In this document: positions 48,195-59,846 of the stretch, one piece after another
Layout: every line of letters begins with the position of its first letter
How positions within the stretch are numbered: position 1 is the stretch's first letter
Assembly: GCF_949628215.1 (NCBI RefSeq)
Contig: NC_134288.1
Location: 2,232,001-2,296,000 of the forward strand
Length of the DNA stretch: 64,000 bases
Source: Phalacrocorax aristotelis
Lineage: Eukaryota > Chordata > Aves > Suliformes > Phalacrocoracidae
Direction of reading: 5' to 3'
The notes under the pieces: generated by a model
What the model saw: only the letters and a program-made list of their open reading frames with translations
What the model was told of the DNA's origin: nothing
The model's database searches: none
Translations under genes and position numbers: made by a program

Positions 48195-49067
48195 TGTCCT
48201 GGTTTTGTCTGGGATAGAGTGAATTTTCTTCCTAGTAGCTGGTATAATGCTTAGGATTTAGGATGAGAACAGTGTTGATAACACACTGAAATTTTGGTTG
48301 TTCCTAAGTAGCGCTTGTACTAGTCAAGGACTGTTCTTCAGCTTCCCATGCTCTGCTGGGTGCACAAGAAGCCGGGAGGGGAGGGGGCACAGCCAGGACA
48401 GCTGACCCAAACTGGCCAAAAGCATATTCCATACCACACGGAGCAGTATATAAACCGGGGGGAGTTAGCCAGGGCAGGGATCGATGTCACGGACCCCTGA
48501 CAGATGTTCTGCGGAAGACCGTTACTGTCAGCTTTGCGCTGCTTAGATCGCTTTGCCACACACCCTCCACGCGAGCAGGCGCACAAACAGTTTCTGTCAC
48601 TCGCCAGCCAGCCCTAAGCGCGCGCCTTATGCTCCAGTCGAACAGGCTGCTCTGTTTGCGCGACCTCATTGCTTTTGCCTTGCTTAAATCTTCCTTGGCG
48701 TTCCCACGCTCCCGCCTCTGTTTCTTGCTGCCGCGCTGCTTCAGCTCGAGGACGTGTCAAACAGCGCTAAGTTCCTTGCAAATTCATCCCCTACGAGCCA
48801 GGGGGCAGCAATCGCTGGGATGGTCTGGGCATCGGGCAGTGGAAGGGGGCGGTTGCATCATTTCTTTTTCTGGGTTTTGTTTTTCTCTCTCTCTCGTTTT
48901 CTTCTTCTTCTTCTACTCCTACTGCTACTACTGTTAAACTGCTCTTATCTCAACCCGCAAGTTTCTCACTTTTGCTCTTCAGCTTCTCTCCCCCATCCAC
49001 CGGGGAGCGATAAAGTGAAGGAGCAGCTGCGTGGTTCTTGCTTGTTGGCTGGGGCTAAACCACCACA
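48195..49067 (+). mobile_element. 3' LTR of the ERVK-like provirus (with insertion)
   Basis: It starts TGTCCTGG and ends CCACCACA. TATATAAA is at 48447-48454. It is preceded by a purine-rich tract (AAAATGAGGGGTGGA) that could be the polypurine tract. It is about 320 bp longer than its 5' partner because of a segment inserted after the TATA region. It ends with a C/T microsatellite (48885-48915) and the U5-like sequence TGGTTCTTGCTTGTTGGCTGG. The two LTRs differ widely, so the provirus is old. Confidence 0.75.
48479..48794. mobile_element. Unidentified insertion inside the 3' LTR
   Basis: This ~316-bp block is absent from the 5' LTR and from the LTR fragment near 59600. It is bracketed by near-repeats AGCCAGGGCAG (about 48467-48477) and AGCCAGGGGGCAG (about 48796-48808), which may be a target duplication. 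It has CpG sites and no family I recognise. It could be a nested short element or a lineage-specific LTR variant. Confidence 0.45.
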
Positions 49068-49652
49068 GGGTGCCAGGACTAAAAGCTGTCGCTGGTCCCC
49101 ACCTTCCCTTGGCAGCCCTTTCACAGCCACACCAACCCCGGGGCTCTGTGCCTGCCCGGCCTCCCAGTGGTCCCAACACTCTCTCTCACTCTCTCGCTCA
49201 CTTTAGATGGAGCCAATTCTGCCCTACTTGTGAAAGCAAGCACAAACACCCACGGCCCCCCGCGAATTTCTGTGATCCAAATTCTAGCACTGCCAGTTCA
49301 TTTCCATTCAAACGTAAAGCCCTGAGAAGCTGAGAAGCGTGGTTGTTGATGGATTAAGCTCCAAGAAACAGCCAGGGTGGCAGGCTCTCTTCTGGGTTCT
49401 GTCAGTCTCGAGCGCTAGCAGCACAGGTGAATCGTTTGTAGTTAACAGCCATGAAAGCAATGGCGCAGAATTTTCACGCTTTAGCTAAATGCCTTTTTTG
49501 TGCAGGGCAAGCTTGTCAGACTTTAGATTCTGGCTTATGCGGGTGAGACTTTGCTGTGCTTTGTTTTTCTCCAGAAATGTATTGGTTTTGTAACCCAACA
49601 GAAGCAAAAGCAACTTAAGCTGGATCAGGAAAGAACCTCATGCATTAGCAGG
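49068..49652. other. Spacer between the two proviruses with an exon-like segment
   Basis: 585 bp. The first half has a CT repeat (49181-49203). At 49575-49651 an exon-like segment follows a good acceptor (TTTTTCTCCAG) and is open in one frame (Lys/Gln-rich). Without the young provirus the sequence would read GCAG-GTACTCC, a donor-like end. I recognise no protein family in it, so it is at best a candidate exon. Confidence 0.35.
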
Positions 49653-50251
49653 TGTAAAATGTGTTCATCTGATTCGTGTCAATACGGAATTGTTTGTGCT
49701 TGTGTAACCGAGGGCCGTGCAATTGACATGCTAACTGTCTGAATGGTTGGAATGTTGATTGGCGATTTGTTGCTAACAGTGGAAGCATCCTGATACAAAG
49801 CGGAGTGCCAAGATGGGGGGGGGCACAGGTCGGCCAGTGGTGATGGCAGGGAACTTCTTGGCTCAGAAGGCGCTGAAGCATGGAAACTGGGGGAAGGGTA
49901 ATGCCGGCAGGGGGAGAGTGCGACCACCGACCCAATTCAGGACCAAAAAGACTTGCCCCCCCCCACCCGTAAAGAGCATGCGGGCTAATCTACATGGCAA
50001 GCGTGGCTAATTTAACTACGGCTGACCGACGGCAAGTGGGATGCTTATCACTGACCAGTGAGTGTAAACTTAGGCGTGTTTTTACTAATTGTTATTAATT
50101 AAGTAACTGAATATAAACCCTGTAGTATTGTATGACGGGATGCACGTTAGGTGGAAGGATCCCCCGTGCATCCAGCGCTGCTTGCTTGCCTCTATTCAAT
50201 AAATTGTAAACTTTAATTGGAATTCCGTTTAAGGCTAAATTAATTATAACA
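49653..50251 (+). repeat. 5' LTR of the class I provirus
   Basis: TGTAAAATG...TTATAACA, 599 bp. TATAAA at 50112-50117 and AATAAA at 50198-50203. Differences from the 3' LTR are one C/A in a poly-C run near 49968 and two G/A changes near 50021 and 50028. Confidence 0.93.
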
Positions 50252-50253
50252 AT

Positions 50254-50271
50254 TGGGGGCTCGTCCGGGAT
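50254..50271 (+). other. Primer binding site, tRNA-Pro type
   Basis: TGGGGGCTCGTCCGGGAT begins three bases after the 5' LTR and is an exact match to the tRNA-Pro primer site used by many gammaretroviruses. Confidence 0.92.
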
Positions 50272-50739
50272 GGTCTTGGTTCCTGAATTCTGACTTGATC
50301 TAGGAGTGGCGCCCCACCATTTGGTGGCTCCTGGTCAGGTTGGGTCAGGGCTAACGCCATCCTGAACCCGAATAGGGACAAGCAAGGAATTTAATTTTTA
50401 TAAGCTCCCTTGCCGGCTGCAGCAGTTTGTTTTGCCCGTAATTCTGCGCGCTAAGATCCAAACGAAGACGACGGAGTCGTAAGTATTTAGGCTGTATACC
50501 GTTTGGTTGGGTGGGATTCGGTTGCCTGTGTGTGTAAGAGTGTGACTGAGACGGAACCTAGTTCTGAAGTGATTGTGGAGGTCTTCTAACCGCGGTTCCA
50601 ATCTCCCGCGAGGGACTTGGCCGGTGAAGGACCGAAGTGATTCCTATAGGGTTCGTGGGTGGGTGATAGGTCCTAAACCCCCTGCAAGACTCTTACCGGT
50701 AACCAAGGGCTGTAGGAATTGCCACAGTAAAATTCCTAG

Positions 50740-52253
50740 ATGGGTCAGACAAATTCGAGGACCCAGGACCAGAAGAAAGGGAGCAAATTACCAGACATAC
50801 CATCAGAAAGTCCATTAAGAATAATGATTAGAAATTGGAATAAAAGGGGCCCCAGAAAAGGAAAAAGTAAATTAAAATTGGTTCAATATTGTATGGCTGA
50901 ATGGCCGAAGGAACCTTTAAGACCACTTGTCTTTTGGCCTGTTTTTTGGATCTTTTGAAGACTGGATTTGCCAGGCCTTGAATATATATGTTAATTCAAA
51001 GGAACCTTTTAGTCAGGAGGAAAGTGATTATGTAGAATTGTGGATCAGGACTTCACGTCCTTTTCCAGCCTCAATACTTACATTAAAGAAAAGAGATGAA
51101 AACTTTGAGGAAGAAGAAGGAGATAAAAATGAAAAAGAAAGGGAAAAAGACAATAAATGGGAACCACTGGATAACCTGCCGCCCCCATATCCTAATAATC
51201 CACCTCCGGTAGCAGGTTCCCCTCCAGTGGCCGTAGTACCTCCACCAGTCCCATCGATATCCCTGCCCCCCCCCACCAACAGCACCGGAATTAGATCAAC
51301 TGCCGGCTGCATGTACGAGAAGTAGGACTGCTATATCTGAGAGGGCTTCTCTATATCCCTTACGAGAGGTACCCCTCGGAGGCAATCAGGGAGGCATCGG
51401 GTTTGTGACAGTCCCATTAAATACCACAGATGTAAGGAACTTTAAGAAAGAAATGGGGACCCTATTGGATGATGCCCTCGGAGTAGCTGAAAAACTAGAT
51501 CAATTCCTAGGCCCCAGTACTTATACCTGGGAAGAAATACAGTCCATTTTAGGAATCTTATTTACTGCTGAAGAAAGGGGAATGATTAGACAAGCTGGAA
51601 TAAGGATTTGGGAAAGACAGAATCAGGTAGGACCCCCGGGAGATCAGAAATGGCCAAATGTGGATCCCCACTGGGATCATCAACAACTCCACGGAAGACA
51701 GAATATGAGGGATTTGAGAACATTAATCATACAGGGAATAAGGGAAGCGGTTCCCCAAGGGCAAAACATTAATAAAGCATTTAATGAACAAGGGAAAGAC
51801 GAATCTCCAACAGAATGGTTGGAGAGGTTGAGGAAAAGCTTACAAATGTATTCTGGAATTGATCTGAATACAGTGGCTGGGACCGCACTCCTTAGAACAC
51901 AATTCGTAGCCAAATCTTGGGGGGATATAAGAAGGAAATTAGAAAAACTGGAAGACTGGCAAGAAAGAGGATTAGAGGAGTTACTTAGAGAAGCCCAGAA
52001 AGTCTATGTTAGGAGGGATGAAGAAAAGCAGAAAGCAAAAGCAAAAATTTCTGTAGCAGGAGTAAGAGAAAGTCAGAAAAATAAGACTCCATCTGGAGAG
52101 AAAGGAGAAAAAAGAATAGAGCAGACACCCCGGGGACAACCTTACCGAGAGAGATTCACAACTCCCGTCTGTTACTACTGTAACAAGAGGGGACATGTTC
52201 AGAAGAACTGCTGTAAACGGGAACAAGATGAGAGAATGTTTAAAGAAGAATAG
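50740..52253 (+). pseudogene. Disrupted gag of the class I provirus
   Basis: It starts with MGQT, a gammaretroviral matrix start with a myristoylatable Gly2, at 50740. The matrix frame ends at 50958. The reading continues in another frame at 50927-51325 (Pro-rich, with acidic stretch), and in a third frame at 51405-52253 (capsid and nucleocapsid). A single zinc knuckle of the form C-x2-C-x4-H-x4-C is near 52168-52210, one knuckle being usual for gammaretroviruses. At least two frame changes are needed, so gag is not translatable as one protein. The frame ends in TAG followed by G-rich sequence and stays open into protease in the same frame, as expected for stop-codon readthrough. Confidence 0.85.
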
Positions 52254-54907
52254 GGGTGTCAGGGGCTGTATCTTCTGGGGACTTCAACATCAACAGAGCC
52301 CTTGACAAAATTATTAATTGGTCCCCATAAAGAGGAAGTTTTATTTTTAGTAGATACAGGAGTCGAAAAATCAACCATTCAAAAACTTCCAAAAGGAATA
52401 GAAAAAGGGAAGAGCTATATGTCTGTAGTTGGGGCAAAAGGAGAACCTTTTAAAGTACCTATTTTGAAAGATGTAGAAGTAGAGACAGAAAAGAAAATTT
52501 GCCTTAATGATTTACTTTTGCTCCCTGAAGCAGAGTACAATTTATTAGGAAGGGATTTGATTTTGAAGTTAAATTTGAACATTCAGAGTAAAGAGGATAA
52601 ATTGCAGATTAAATTATAGACTTTAACACAGAAAGACAAAGAAGCTATTAACCCCTCAGTGTGGTATAAAGAAGGGGAAATTTGAAAAATAGAAATGGAC
52701 CCCATAAGTGTTTATCGCCCAATTAGAATCAAGGAATATCCTATACCCAGGGAGGGCCGAAAAGGATTAAAACCTGTAGTTGACAGACTTTTGGAAAAAG
52801 GAACTTTGGAACCATGTATGTCACCCCATAATACACCCATCCTCCCTGTAAAGAAAACGGATGGGTCATACAGGATGGTACAGGATTTAAGAGCTGTAAA
52901 TCAGCGAACGATCACCAAGTTCCCTGTGGTGGCAAATCCTTACACTTTACTGAGTCATATTTCTCCTAGATATGCTTGGTATAGTGTAATAGATTTGAAG
53001 GATGCTTTTTGGGCCTGTCCTCTGGATGAGGAATCCAGAGATTATTTTGCCTTTGAGTGGGAGGACCCCGAAACAGGACAAAACAACAATTAAGATGGAC
53101 TGTACTACCACAGGGGTTTACAGAGTCACCAAATCTATTTGGACAAACTTTAGAGAAAATCTTACAAGATTTTACATTACCCAAGGAGGTAAAATTATTA
53201 CAATATGTGGATGATTTATTAGTAGCAGGAGAAACTGAAGAGGGGACCTGAGAGGCCACCATTAAATTGTTAAATTTTCTGGGGGAGAAGGGATTGAAGG
53301 TGTCCCGATCAAAGCTACAGTTTGTAGAACAGGAAGTAAAATACTTAGGACATTGGTTGAGTAAAGGAAGGAAGAAGCTAGATCCTGATAGGATATCTGG
53401 GATTCTATCCTTGAGGCCCCCACAAACCAAAAAGAAAATTCGACAAATATTGGGATTATTGGGATACTATAGACTGTGGCTTGAAAATTATACTGAAAAG
53501 GTAAAATTCCTATATGAGAAATTAACTAATAACGAACTCAAGTGGTTTGTAGAAGATGACCAGAGATTCGAGGAAATAAAAAAGGCATTAATACAAGCAC
53601 CTGTATTGAGCCTCCCAGATTTAGAAAAACCTTTCTATCTTTTTGTAAATACATCAAACCAGACAGCACATGGAGTTCTTACTCAAGACTGGACAGGAAT
53701 CAAAAAACCTGTAGGGTATTGCTTTAAGTTACTTGATCCAGTAAGCAGAGGATGGCCTGCGTGCCTCCAAGCTCTGGTTGCTACAGCCTTATTAATAGAG
53801 GAAGTTCGAAAAATCACGTTTAGTGCTCCTTTAAAGGTGTATACCCCACACAATGTCAGAAATCTTTTACAGCAGAAGGCAGAAAAATGGTTAACAGACA
53901 GCCGGATCCTAAAGTATGAAGCAATACTAATAGGCTCCCCTGACTTAGAATTGAGGGCGACTTCTGCCCAGAATCCAGCGCAATTTTTGTTTGGAGAGCC
54001 ATCAGAGGAGGAACTACATCATAATTGTTTAGAGGTAAGTGAGGCCAGATTTAAGGGATACTGAGTTGGAAGATGGGGAGGTGCTGTTTATAGATGGTTC
54101 CTCCCGAGTGGTGGAAGGGAAAAGAAAATCAGGATATGCAATAATTAATGAGGACCTAGAACTTGTAGAGTCAGGACCTCTGAGTCCATCATGGTCAGCT
54201 CAAGCTTGTGAGCTGTATGCCCTCTGTAGGGCCCTGGAATTATTAAAAGGCAAAAGAGGGACTAAGAAAGAGGTTTAATTAATACTCAAGGGAGAAAGCT
54301 AATAGATCAAGAATTAATAGTAAAAATTTTAAAAGCATTAAGAGAACCAAAGGAAATAGCAGTGGTACATGTGAGAGGACACCAAAAGGGATTAGATTAC
54401 CGAACTCGAGGGAATAATTTAGCGGATAAAGAGGCCCAGGAAGCAGCCCTGAGGACTCAAGTCACTAACATTAATGTAGTACAAACACAGGAGGACATCA
54501 GCAAAAAAACACAGGAGGAGAAAGAGAAGAAGTTTGCCCCTGAAGAAAAGATAAAATTGGAAAAAATAGGGGCTAAGTTAGAACAAGGAAAATGGACATT
54601 GCCCGACCGGCGAGAAATGCTGCTGAAAGCCTATGCCAGACAAATATTGGAGCGTTTGCATGCGCAGACACATTGGGGTACAAAGGTGTTAAGTGATCAT
54701 TTTCTTAAACAATTTGGCTGTATTGGGATTTTTGAAATAGCAAAGCAGATTACACAAGGATGCTTAACCTGTCGAAAGGTAAATAAAAAAGTGTTTCGAC
54801 AAGTGGCAATAGGAGGGAGAAAAACAGCTTACAGACCTTTCGAGAAAGTACAAATAGATTTTACTGAACTGCCTAAAGTAGGGAGAAACGGCTGTGAGAA
54901 CTGCTGA
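52254..54907 (+). pseudogene. Disrupted pro-pol of the class I provirus
   Basis: Protease (52302-52619) has the active-site motif LVDTG and the flap-distal LLGRD motif. Reverse transcriptase (52695-53251) carries YVDD near 53205. The connection/RNase H region spans 53267-54278, with LFIDGSS near 54087. The RNase H end (VRGHQKG...NNLADKEA) is at 54362-54450. The integrase zinc-binding region (H-x3-H type ending CLTC) runs to about 54780. Breaks: stops at 52617-52619 and near 52683, a frameshift near 53060-53090, a stop at 53249-53251, frame changes near 54050 and 54280, and loss of most of the integrase core after 54890. Inactive. Confidence 0.88.
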
Positions 54908-55359
54908 AAAAGGGTGGACACATGTGTCGTGAGTGAAAGGTCCAGTGAAGGAGTGGAGAGTCACATCTGAACCCGGAGAAACTAAGCTAACCATCAGAAG
55001 AACCTGAAGAGGCCATCATCAAAGAACATAAGCTAAGTTGCTGTGGGAATTTTATTGTGACTACTCCTGTAGAATTTGTAAACTGAGAAGCTCCTAAATG
55101 AATACCCATTAGGGAAGACAATTTGTCAATAACAAGGAAATATTGGTTCCTGGGAATAGCAATAGGCTATCCATGGTATACACTGGATTTTTTTTTTGAG
55201 ACATAGCATACGAATTGGAAAAAGCCAATCCTTAAATACTCAGGAAAGGACACCCCTTAAGATTAAGGAAGAGGGCAAGACCAGATAGGGAACTGGTGCT
55301 ATGGTTTGAAAAGGTCTGCCAAGGGCTGCAACCCCTTTGGGCCGCGACCGCCAATCACT
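54908..55359. other. Provirus segment with integrase lost
   Basis: Expected to hold the integrase catalytic core and C-terminus, but only short broken stretches remain. No D,D-35-E arrangement can be followed. An internal deletion is the simplest reading. Confidence 0.5.
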
Positions 55360-55982
55360 ATGGCCCTTACCGGACCTCTTCTAGTCCTACTTGGGGTGAG
55401 TTCCTTAACCCTGGCTATGACAAACAACTGCAGTCAATGTGTAATATGACTGTAAAGGCCAGGAAATAGGAAGCTGCATTATGCTTTATGCAGAGAAGGT
55501 AACAGGACCGTATGCTATGATCCAAAAGAACTCACAAATTCGGAAGTAGGAAGACTAATTGGCAGCATAGACTGTTCATGAAATATAAACAGGAGTAAAA
55601 TATGAAATTCCCACAGTTGCTAAAAATCTATTTGTAACCAATTATTATGTTTGTGCATTGAATGTAACCAATTGTTATGTTTGTGGTGGAACAAACCAAG
55701 GTGAAAAGAAATTAAGAAAATCGCATACGTCCCAGTTCAAACTTGGAATGGAATCAATCTAGGAGAATTAGGGGGGAACTTTATGGACGGTCTGTATTGG
55801 GGATATGTGGAGGACTGTTAATAATTCCATGTTTAATACCCTGTTTTACTAGACTAATACACTCGGTTATACAAGGAATGCAGAAAAATGCAACGAAAGA
55901 AGCCAATTCCACAAGTATTGACTCGATTGGAAACAAAAACACGAATCAATGCCATAAAAAAAAAAAAGATGAGGGATTGTAA
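55360..55982 (+). pseudogene. env remnant of the class I provirus
   Basis: An ATG at 55360 opens a short signal-peptide-like frame of about 29 codons that ends in TGA. From 55743 to 55982 an open frame carries a hydrophobic stretch and short tail typical of the end of a gammaretroviral transmembrane subunit. Nearly all of the surface subunit and the fusion machinery between them is missing. Not functional. Confidence 0.7.
55956..55977 (+). other. Polypurine tract of the class I provirus
   Basis: A run of twelve A followed by GATGAGGGA lies immediately before the 3' LTR, in the position of the plus-strand primer. Confidence 0.8.
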
Positions 55983-56576
55983 AATGTGTTCATCTGATTC
56001 GTGTCAATACGGAATTGTTTGTGCTTGTGTAACCGAGGGCCGTGCAATTGACATGCTAACTGTCTGAATGGTTGGAATGTTGATTGGCGATTTGTTGCTA
56101 ACAGTGGAAGCATCCTGATACAAAGCGGAGTGCCAAGATGGGGGGGGGCACAGGTCGGCCAGTGGTGATGGCAGGGAACTTCTTGGCTCAGAAGGCGCTG
56201 AAGCATGGAAACTGGGGGAAGGGTAATGCCGGCAGGGGGAGAGTGCGACCACCGACCCAATTCAGGACCAAAAAGACTTGCCCCCCCACACCCGTAAAGA
56301 GCATGCGGGCTAATCTACATGGCAAGCGTGGCTAATTTAACTACGACTGACCAACGGCAAGTGGGATGCTTATCACTGACCAGTGAGTGTAAACTTAGGC
56401 GTGTTTTTACTAATTGTTATTAATTAAGTAACTGAATATAAACCCTGTAGTATTGTATGACGGGATGCACGTTAGGTGGAAGGATCCCCCGTGCATCCAG
56501 CGCTGCTTGCTTGCCTCTATTCAATAAATTGTAAACTTTAATTGGAATTCCGTTTAAGGCTAAATTAATTATAACA
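55978..56576 (+). repeat. 3' LTR of the class I provirus
   Basis: Same length and ends as the 5' LTR at an offset of 6,325. TATAAA at 56437-56442 and AATAAA at 56523-56528. Confidence 0.93.
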
Positions 56577-56854
56577 GCAGGTACTCCTTTAGTGACGTTT
56601 GAGACCATTTTGCTGTTGGTATTCAAACTATTTTAAAAAAATGAATAAGATTTTGCTGCTTGTGTTTGATTCTCAAACGCAGAGGTTTCTTGAAATATCC
56701 TGTTAGTGTGTTGAGACGATAAATGCACGGCATTACATATAAAGTTTTGCTTTTCTGTCTCTAAAGGGCTTCTCTGGAGTGCTACGGCATTACATATTAC
56801 TGTGCGTTCTTACAAATTGACTAATGCTTTTTTCTGTATTTCTGTTGTTTTCAG

Positions 56855-56953
56855 AATACACAGATGATAATGCCCTGATTCCTAAGAACTCATCAGTAAT
56901 TGTTAGAAGAATCCCTGTTGGAGGAGTTAAAGCACCAGCAAAACCTCTGTTAT
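56855..56953 (+). pseudogene. RBBP6-like: RBBP6-like DWNN-domain exon (well conserved)
   Basis: Preceded by a T-rich tract and TTTTCAG, followed by GTAAGT. It begins in phase 2 as the human exon does. The 33 codons are open and differ from the human protein, as I remember it, mainly in the last eight residues. This is by far the best preserved block of the remnant set. Confidence 0.8.
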
Positions 56954-57994
56954 GTAAGTATCAATAGAGCATCAACGGTTGCATGTCTCTTTCATGATGA
57001 GTAGCATGCAGATATAGATCAATGAGTATGTGGAATCTCAGCAAGCTTTCAAGTGTAATAAATATTTCCTAAAATACTGCAGCATTTTCAAGATTCTCTT
57101 AAAGCAAGTTCTGGCAATTAAGACCTTTGTTTGGTCAAAGGGCTCCTAAATCACACCAAATCCTAGGAACAGCTTGCAGGTAACATTCCTACTACTATTT
57201 TTAGTCAGTATAGCATATGTAACACCTTTAGTATTTTGGGACTTTCATGGCTAAGTATGGTAGATAGCTGACCACAGTGCTTGGGATTCCACAGAGAAAC
57301 ACTGCTCTAAAGACAATGCTGCTGATGTTTTTGTTATTTCTTTGTCAGATGACTGATTTTTTTCACCAAGGAAACTTGCACTTCGAAGTGTCTGGGCTAT
57401 CACTGTTCTTCCTTAGAAACTAAAGTACTCTCTCTAGCACCTCTTTGTAATACTAGGGATATAGAGACTGGCTAAAGGTACCTTCATATTTCGATGATTG
57501 ATTATTTAAGCGCACAAAACTGTAGTACAGACTTCATATTTTTGATACTTACACAGCAGAGCCAAAGTACCTGAGGACTTCCTCTTGCACTGTTGCCTTC
57601 TATATCTGTACATCTGAGAGTAATTTGTGACAAAGTAGAAATGGGATTTGGGGGGGGTTTTTTGGTTGCACTCAATGTACCAAAAGAGGACAGTTTATGT
57701 ACATGAATAAATTTCCACATTCTGTAGACTATCAGAGCATAATATTTTGGTGTTCAGGTCTTATAATCTACTGTTACTGCTTGATGATGGGTACCAGTGC
57801 TCTCTTTTAAGTTCTGGTCACCTTTATTGCTTCGTCTAGAAGTGGAACGTCAAAGGCAGTATGTAAAAACACAGTCTCATACATTTTCCTACACACTGCA
57901 CTTAACTCTAAACAAGGAAGCCTTGTATTAATTTTCCAAATATTAAATTAATATATTTTCCAGTAAAACATAACTTAGTGTATTTTCCTGACGC

Positions 57995-58128
57995 TACTCA
58001 AGAAGCACTTGGACAATGCCCTCAGACACACGGTGTGAATTTTTGGGGCTGTCCTGTGCAGGGACAGGAGTGGGACTCGATGATCCTTGTGGGTCCCTTC
58101 CAACTCACGACATTCTGTGATTCTACGA
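57995..58128 (+). mobile_element. CR1 LINE 3' end
   Basis: It contains the well-known CR1 terminal sequence, from TCAAGAAGCACTTGGACAATG through GGGACTCGATGATCCTTGTGG to TTCCAACTCACGACATTCTG and ending TGATTCTACGA. Plus-strand orientation; 5'-truncated, as most CR1 copies are. Confidence 0.85.
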
Positions 58129-59499
58129 CAGTATATGTTGTAAATCCAGAGTATTTGATTCAGCATAGTAAAAACTGAGTAATGCCATCATTTGCACAGT
58201 TCCACTGTGAGTATTGGTATTTGTGCATTGTATTTCATATTGAATATGCTCGGATATTTCCTGAATAACTTTGTGTTGTACAGATCACGTAGGATCGTTT
58301 TTAGATCATGTAGGTTCAAGGTTTGCACAACTGAACATGGTGCCATGTTCTACACCTGCCTATAGCTAATGATATGAATGTTTGTGTAGCTTGCTCTGTG
58401 CTTTTTGACATTTTCACCTTGTATCACTTGGCTTTGTTTTTAAATGCTTGTTTTGCCCAATGGTTTTTGAAAATGTTATCAAAACCCCCTGGGAAGCCAT
58501 TATTGTTAAACTTGGTTCAGTTTCTTACTTTTGACTTGGGGGTTCAAACAAATGCCAAAGCCAACATATCCCATACGTTTTAAGGACAGTTCTGTGGAGC
58601 TACACGATTCCTTTTCGTGTCCTTGAATACTTGGGTATTTGTCCTAAGGCTGTATAATTGAAGTGATATTGTTTGGGGCCTTCTGAGTACACAAATGTCT
58701 TTAACAGATTGCTGGGAATGTAGATAGCATTGCTATACACAGTGGTGTTCTAGAGTTCTGCATTTGCGCCTTCCACTTTATCTGATGAAACAGTTTAGTT
58801 TGATAGTTTGCCTGCAAATGACGATCCCTAAAACACAGTGTACAATTCTGGGGGTAATTTCCCAGGTAAATTCCCTGTCATTTTTCTTAACCTCTGCTTA
58901 CAACACATTTTCTGAAAGGTTATTTTTCTCTTTGTTTACTAGCATGTGTATAAACACAAATCACGTGTTCATCGATTAAGTCATCTTTATTTGAGCCTCG
59001 CGTGTTACATTTCTAAGGAGCCTCTTACCAGGAGCTAACATAGATGTCTCAAGATGTCCAAGATCCACACTGGATCTTAGCGTGGTAGGAAGAACTCACT
59101 AGAAAGCTTGCCAATTATTGTTGAACAGTAAAGCAGCAAAATTAAAAGTAACGATTTTGTTGAAAAGCATGCACAAAAGCTTACCCTTTGAATATTTCTT
59201 CATTGCCTTGCTCTTCTGTTAGCTGTCATTCTACACTTGCAAATTTGTGCTGCTGTCCTACTGTTACTACAGCCAAAGCAAGCAAGTGGGTCCTTTTTGG
59301 TTTAGTATTACTATTTCAGTAACTGCAAGGATCTCTGGTTGGTATTTGTCCTTAGAGGCTGCAGAAATGCAGAGAGCCATATCCATTGTTTTAGCACCAT
59401 CAAGCTCAGCTGGGATCCCTCCTGGCTGAATTTTCAGTTTAGCCAAGCTATCGGGCGGTAGGAAACCACCGCAACTTGAATGTAGCACTCCAGCAGTGA

Positions 59500-59846
59500 G
59501 ATTAGCCTTTTCCTCCTATTTTCTGTCCTCTTTCCAATTGCTTTGTGTTAGTTTCTGTTTAGTCTTCTGCTTCTGGGCTTCATTTCTCTCTCTCGTTATT
59601 TTCCATTTTACATTCTTCTTCTTCTGCTTCTTCTTATTATTATTCTGATGATGATTATGATTATGATTATGGTGGTGGTGGTTGTTGTTACCATTACTAT
59701 TTTATTTTAATTATTAAACTGTTCTTATCTCAACCCATGATTTTTCTTGCTTTTGCTCTTCCAATTCTCTCCCCCATCCCACACGGGTGGGGGCAGTGAG
59801 CGAGCGGCTGCGTGGTGTTCTGTTGCCGACTGGGGCTGAACCACGA
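59500..59846 (+). mobile_element. LTR fragment of the ERVK-like family
   Basis: The right half of the same LTR family seen at 44225 and 48195: trinucleotide-rich tract (59618-59700), ATTAAACTGTTCTTATCTCAA, then GCGAGCGGCTGCGTGGTG and a CGACACA end at about 59846. The upstream part is missing or too diverged to follow. Confidence 0.7.
59618..59702. repeat. Trinucleotide microsatellite (CTT/ATT/GAT/GGT)
   Basis: Successive short runs of CTT, ATT, GAT and GGT triplets inside the LTR fragment. The same type of tract is present at the equivalent place in the other two LTRs (44560-44620 and 48898-48935). Confidence 0.75.

Larger units (their letters stand above)
49653..56576 (+). mobile_element. 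Young class I (gammaretrovirus-like) provirus
   Basis: Structure: 5' LTR 49653-50251, primer binding site 50254-50271, gag, pro-pol, env remnant, polypurine tract, 3' LTR 55978-56576. Target duplication GCAGG at 49648-49652 and 56577-56581. Both LTRs are 599 bp and by eye differ at three positions, so insertion is recent, yet the interior has stops, frameshifts and large deletions in integrase and env. The element was therefore probably defective when inserted, or was copied in trans from a defective template. Confidence 0.93.
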
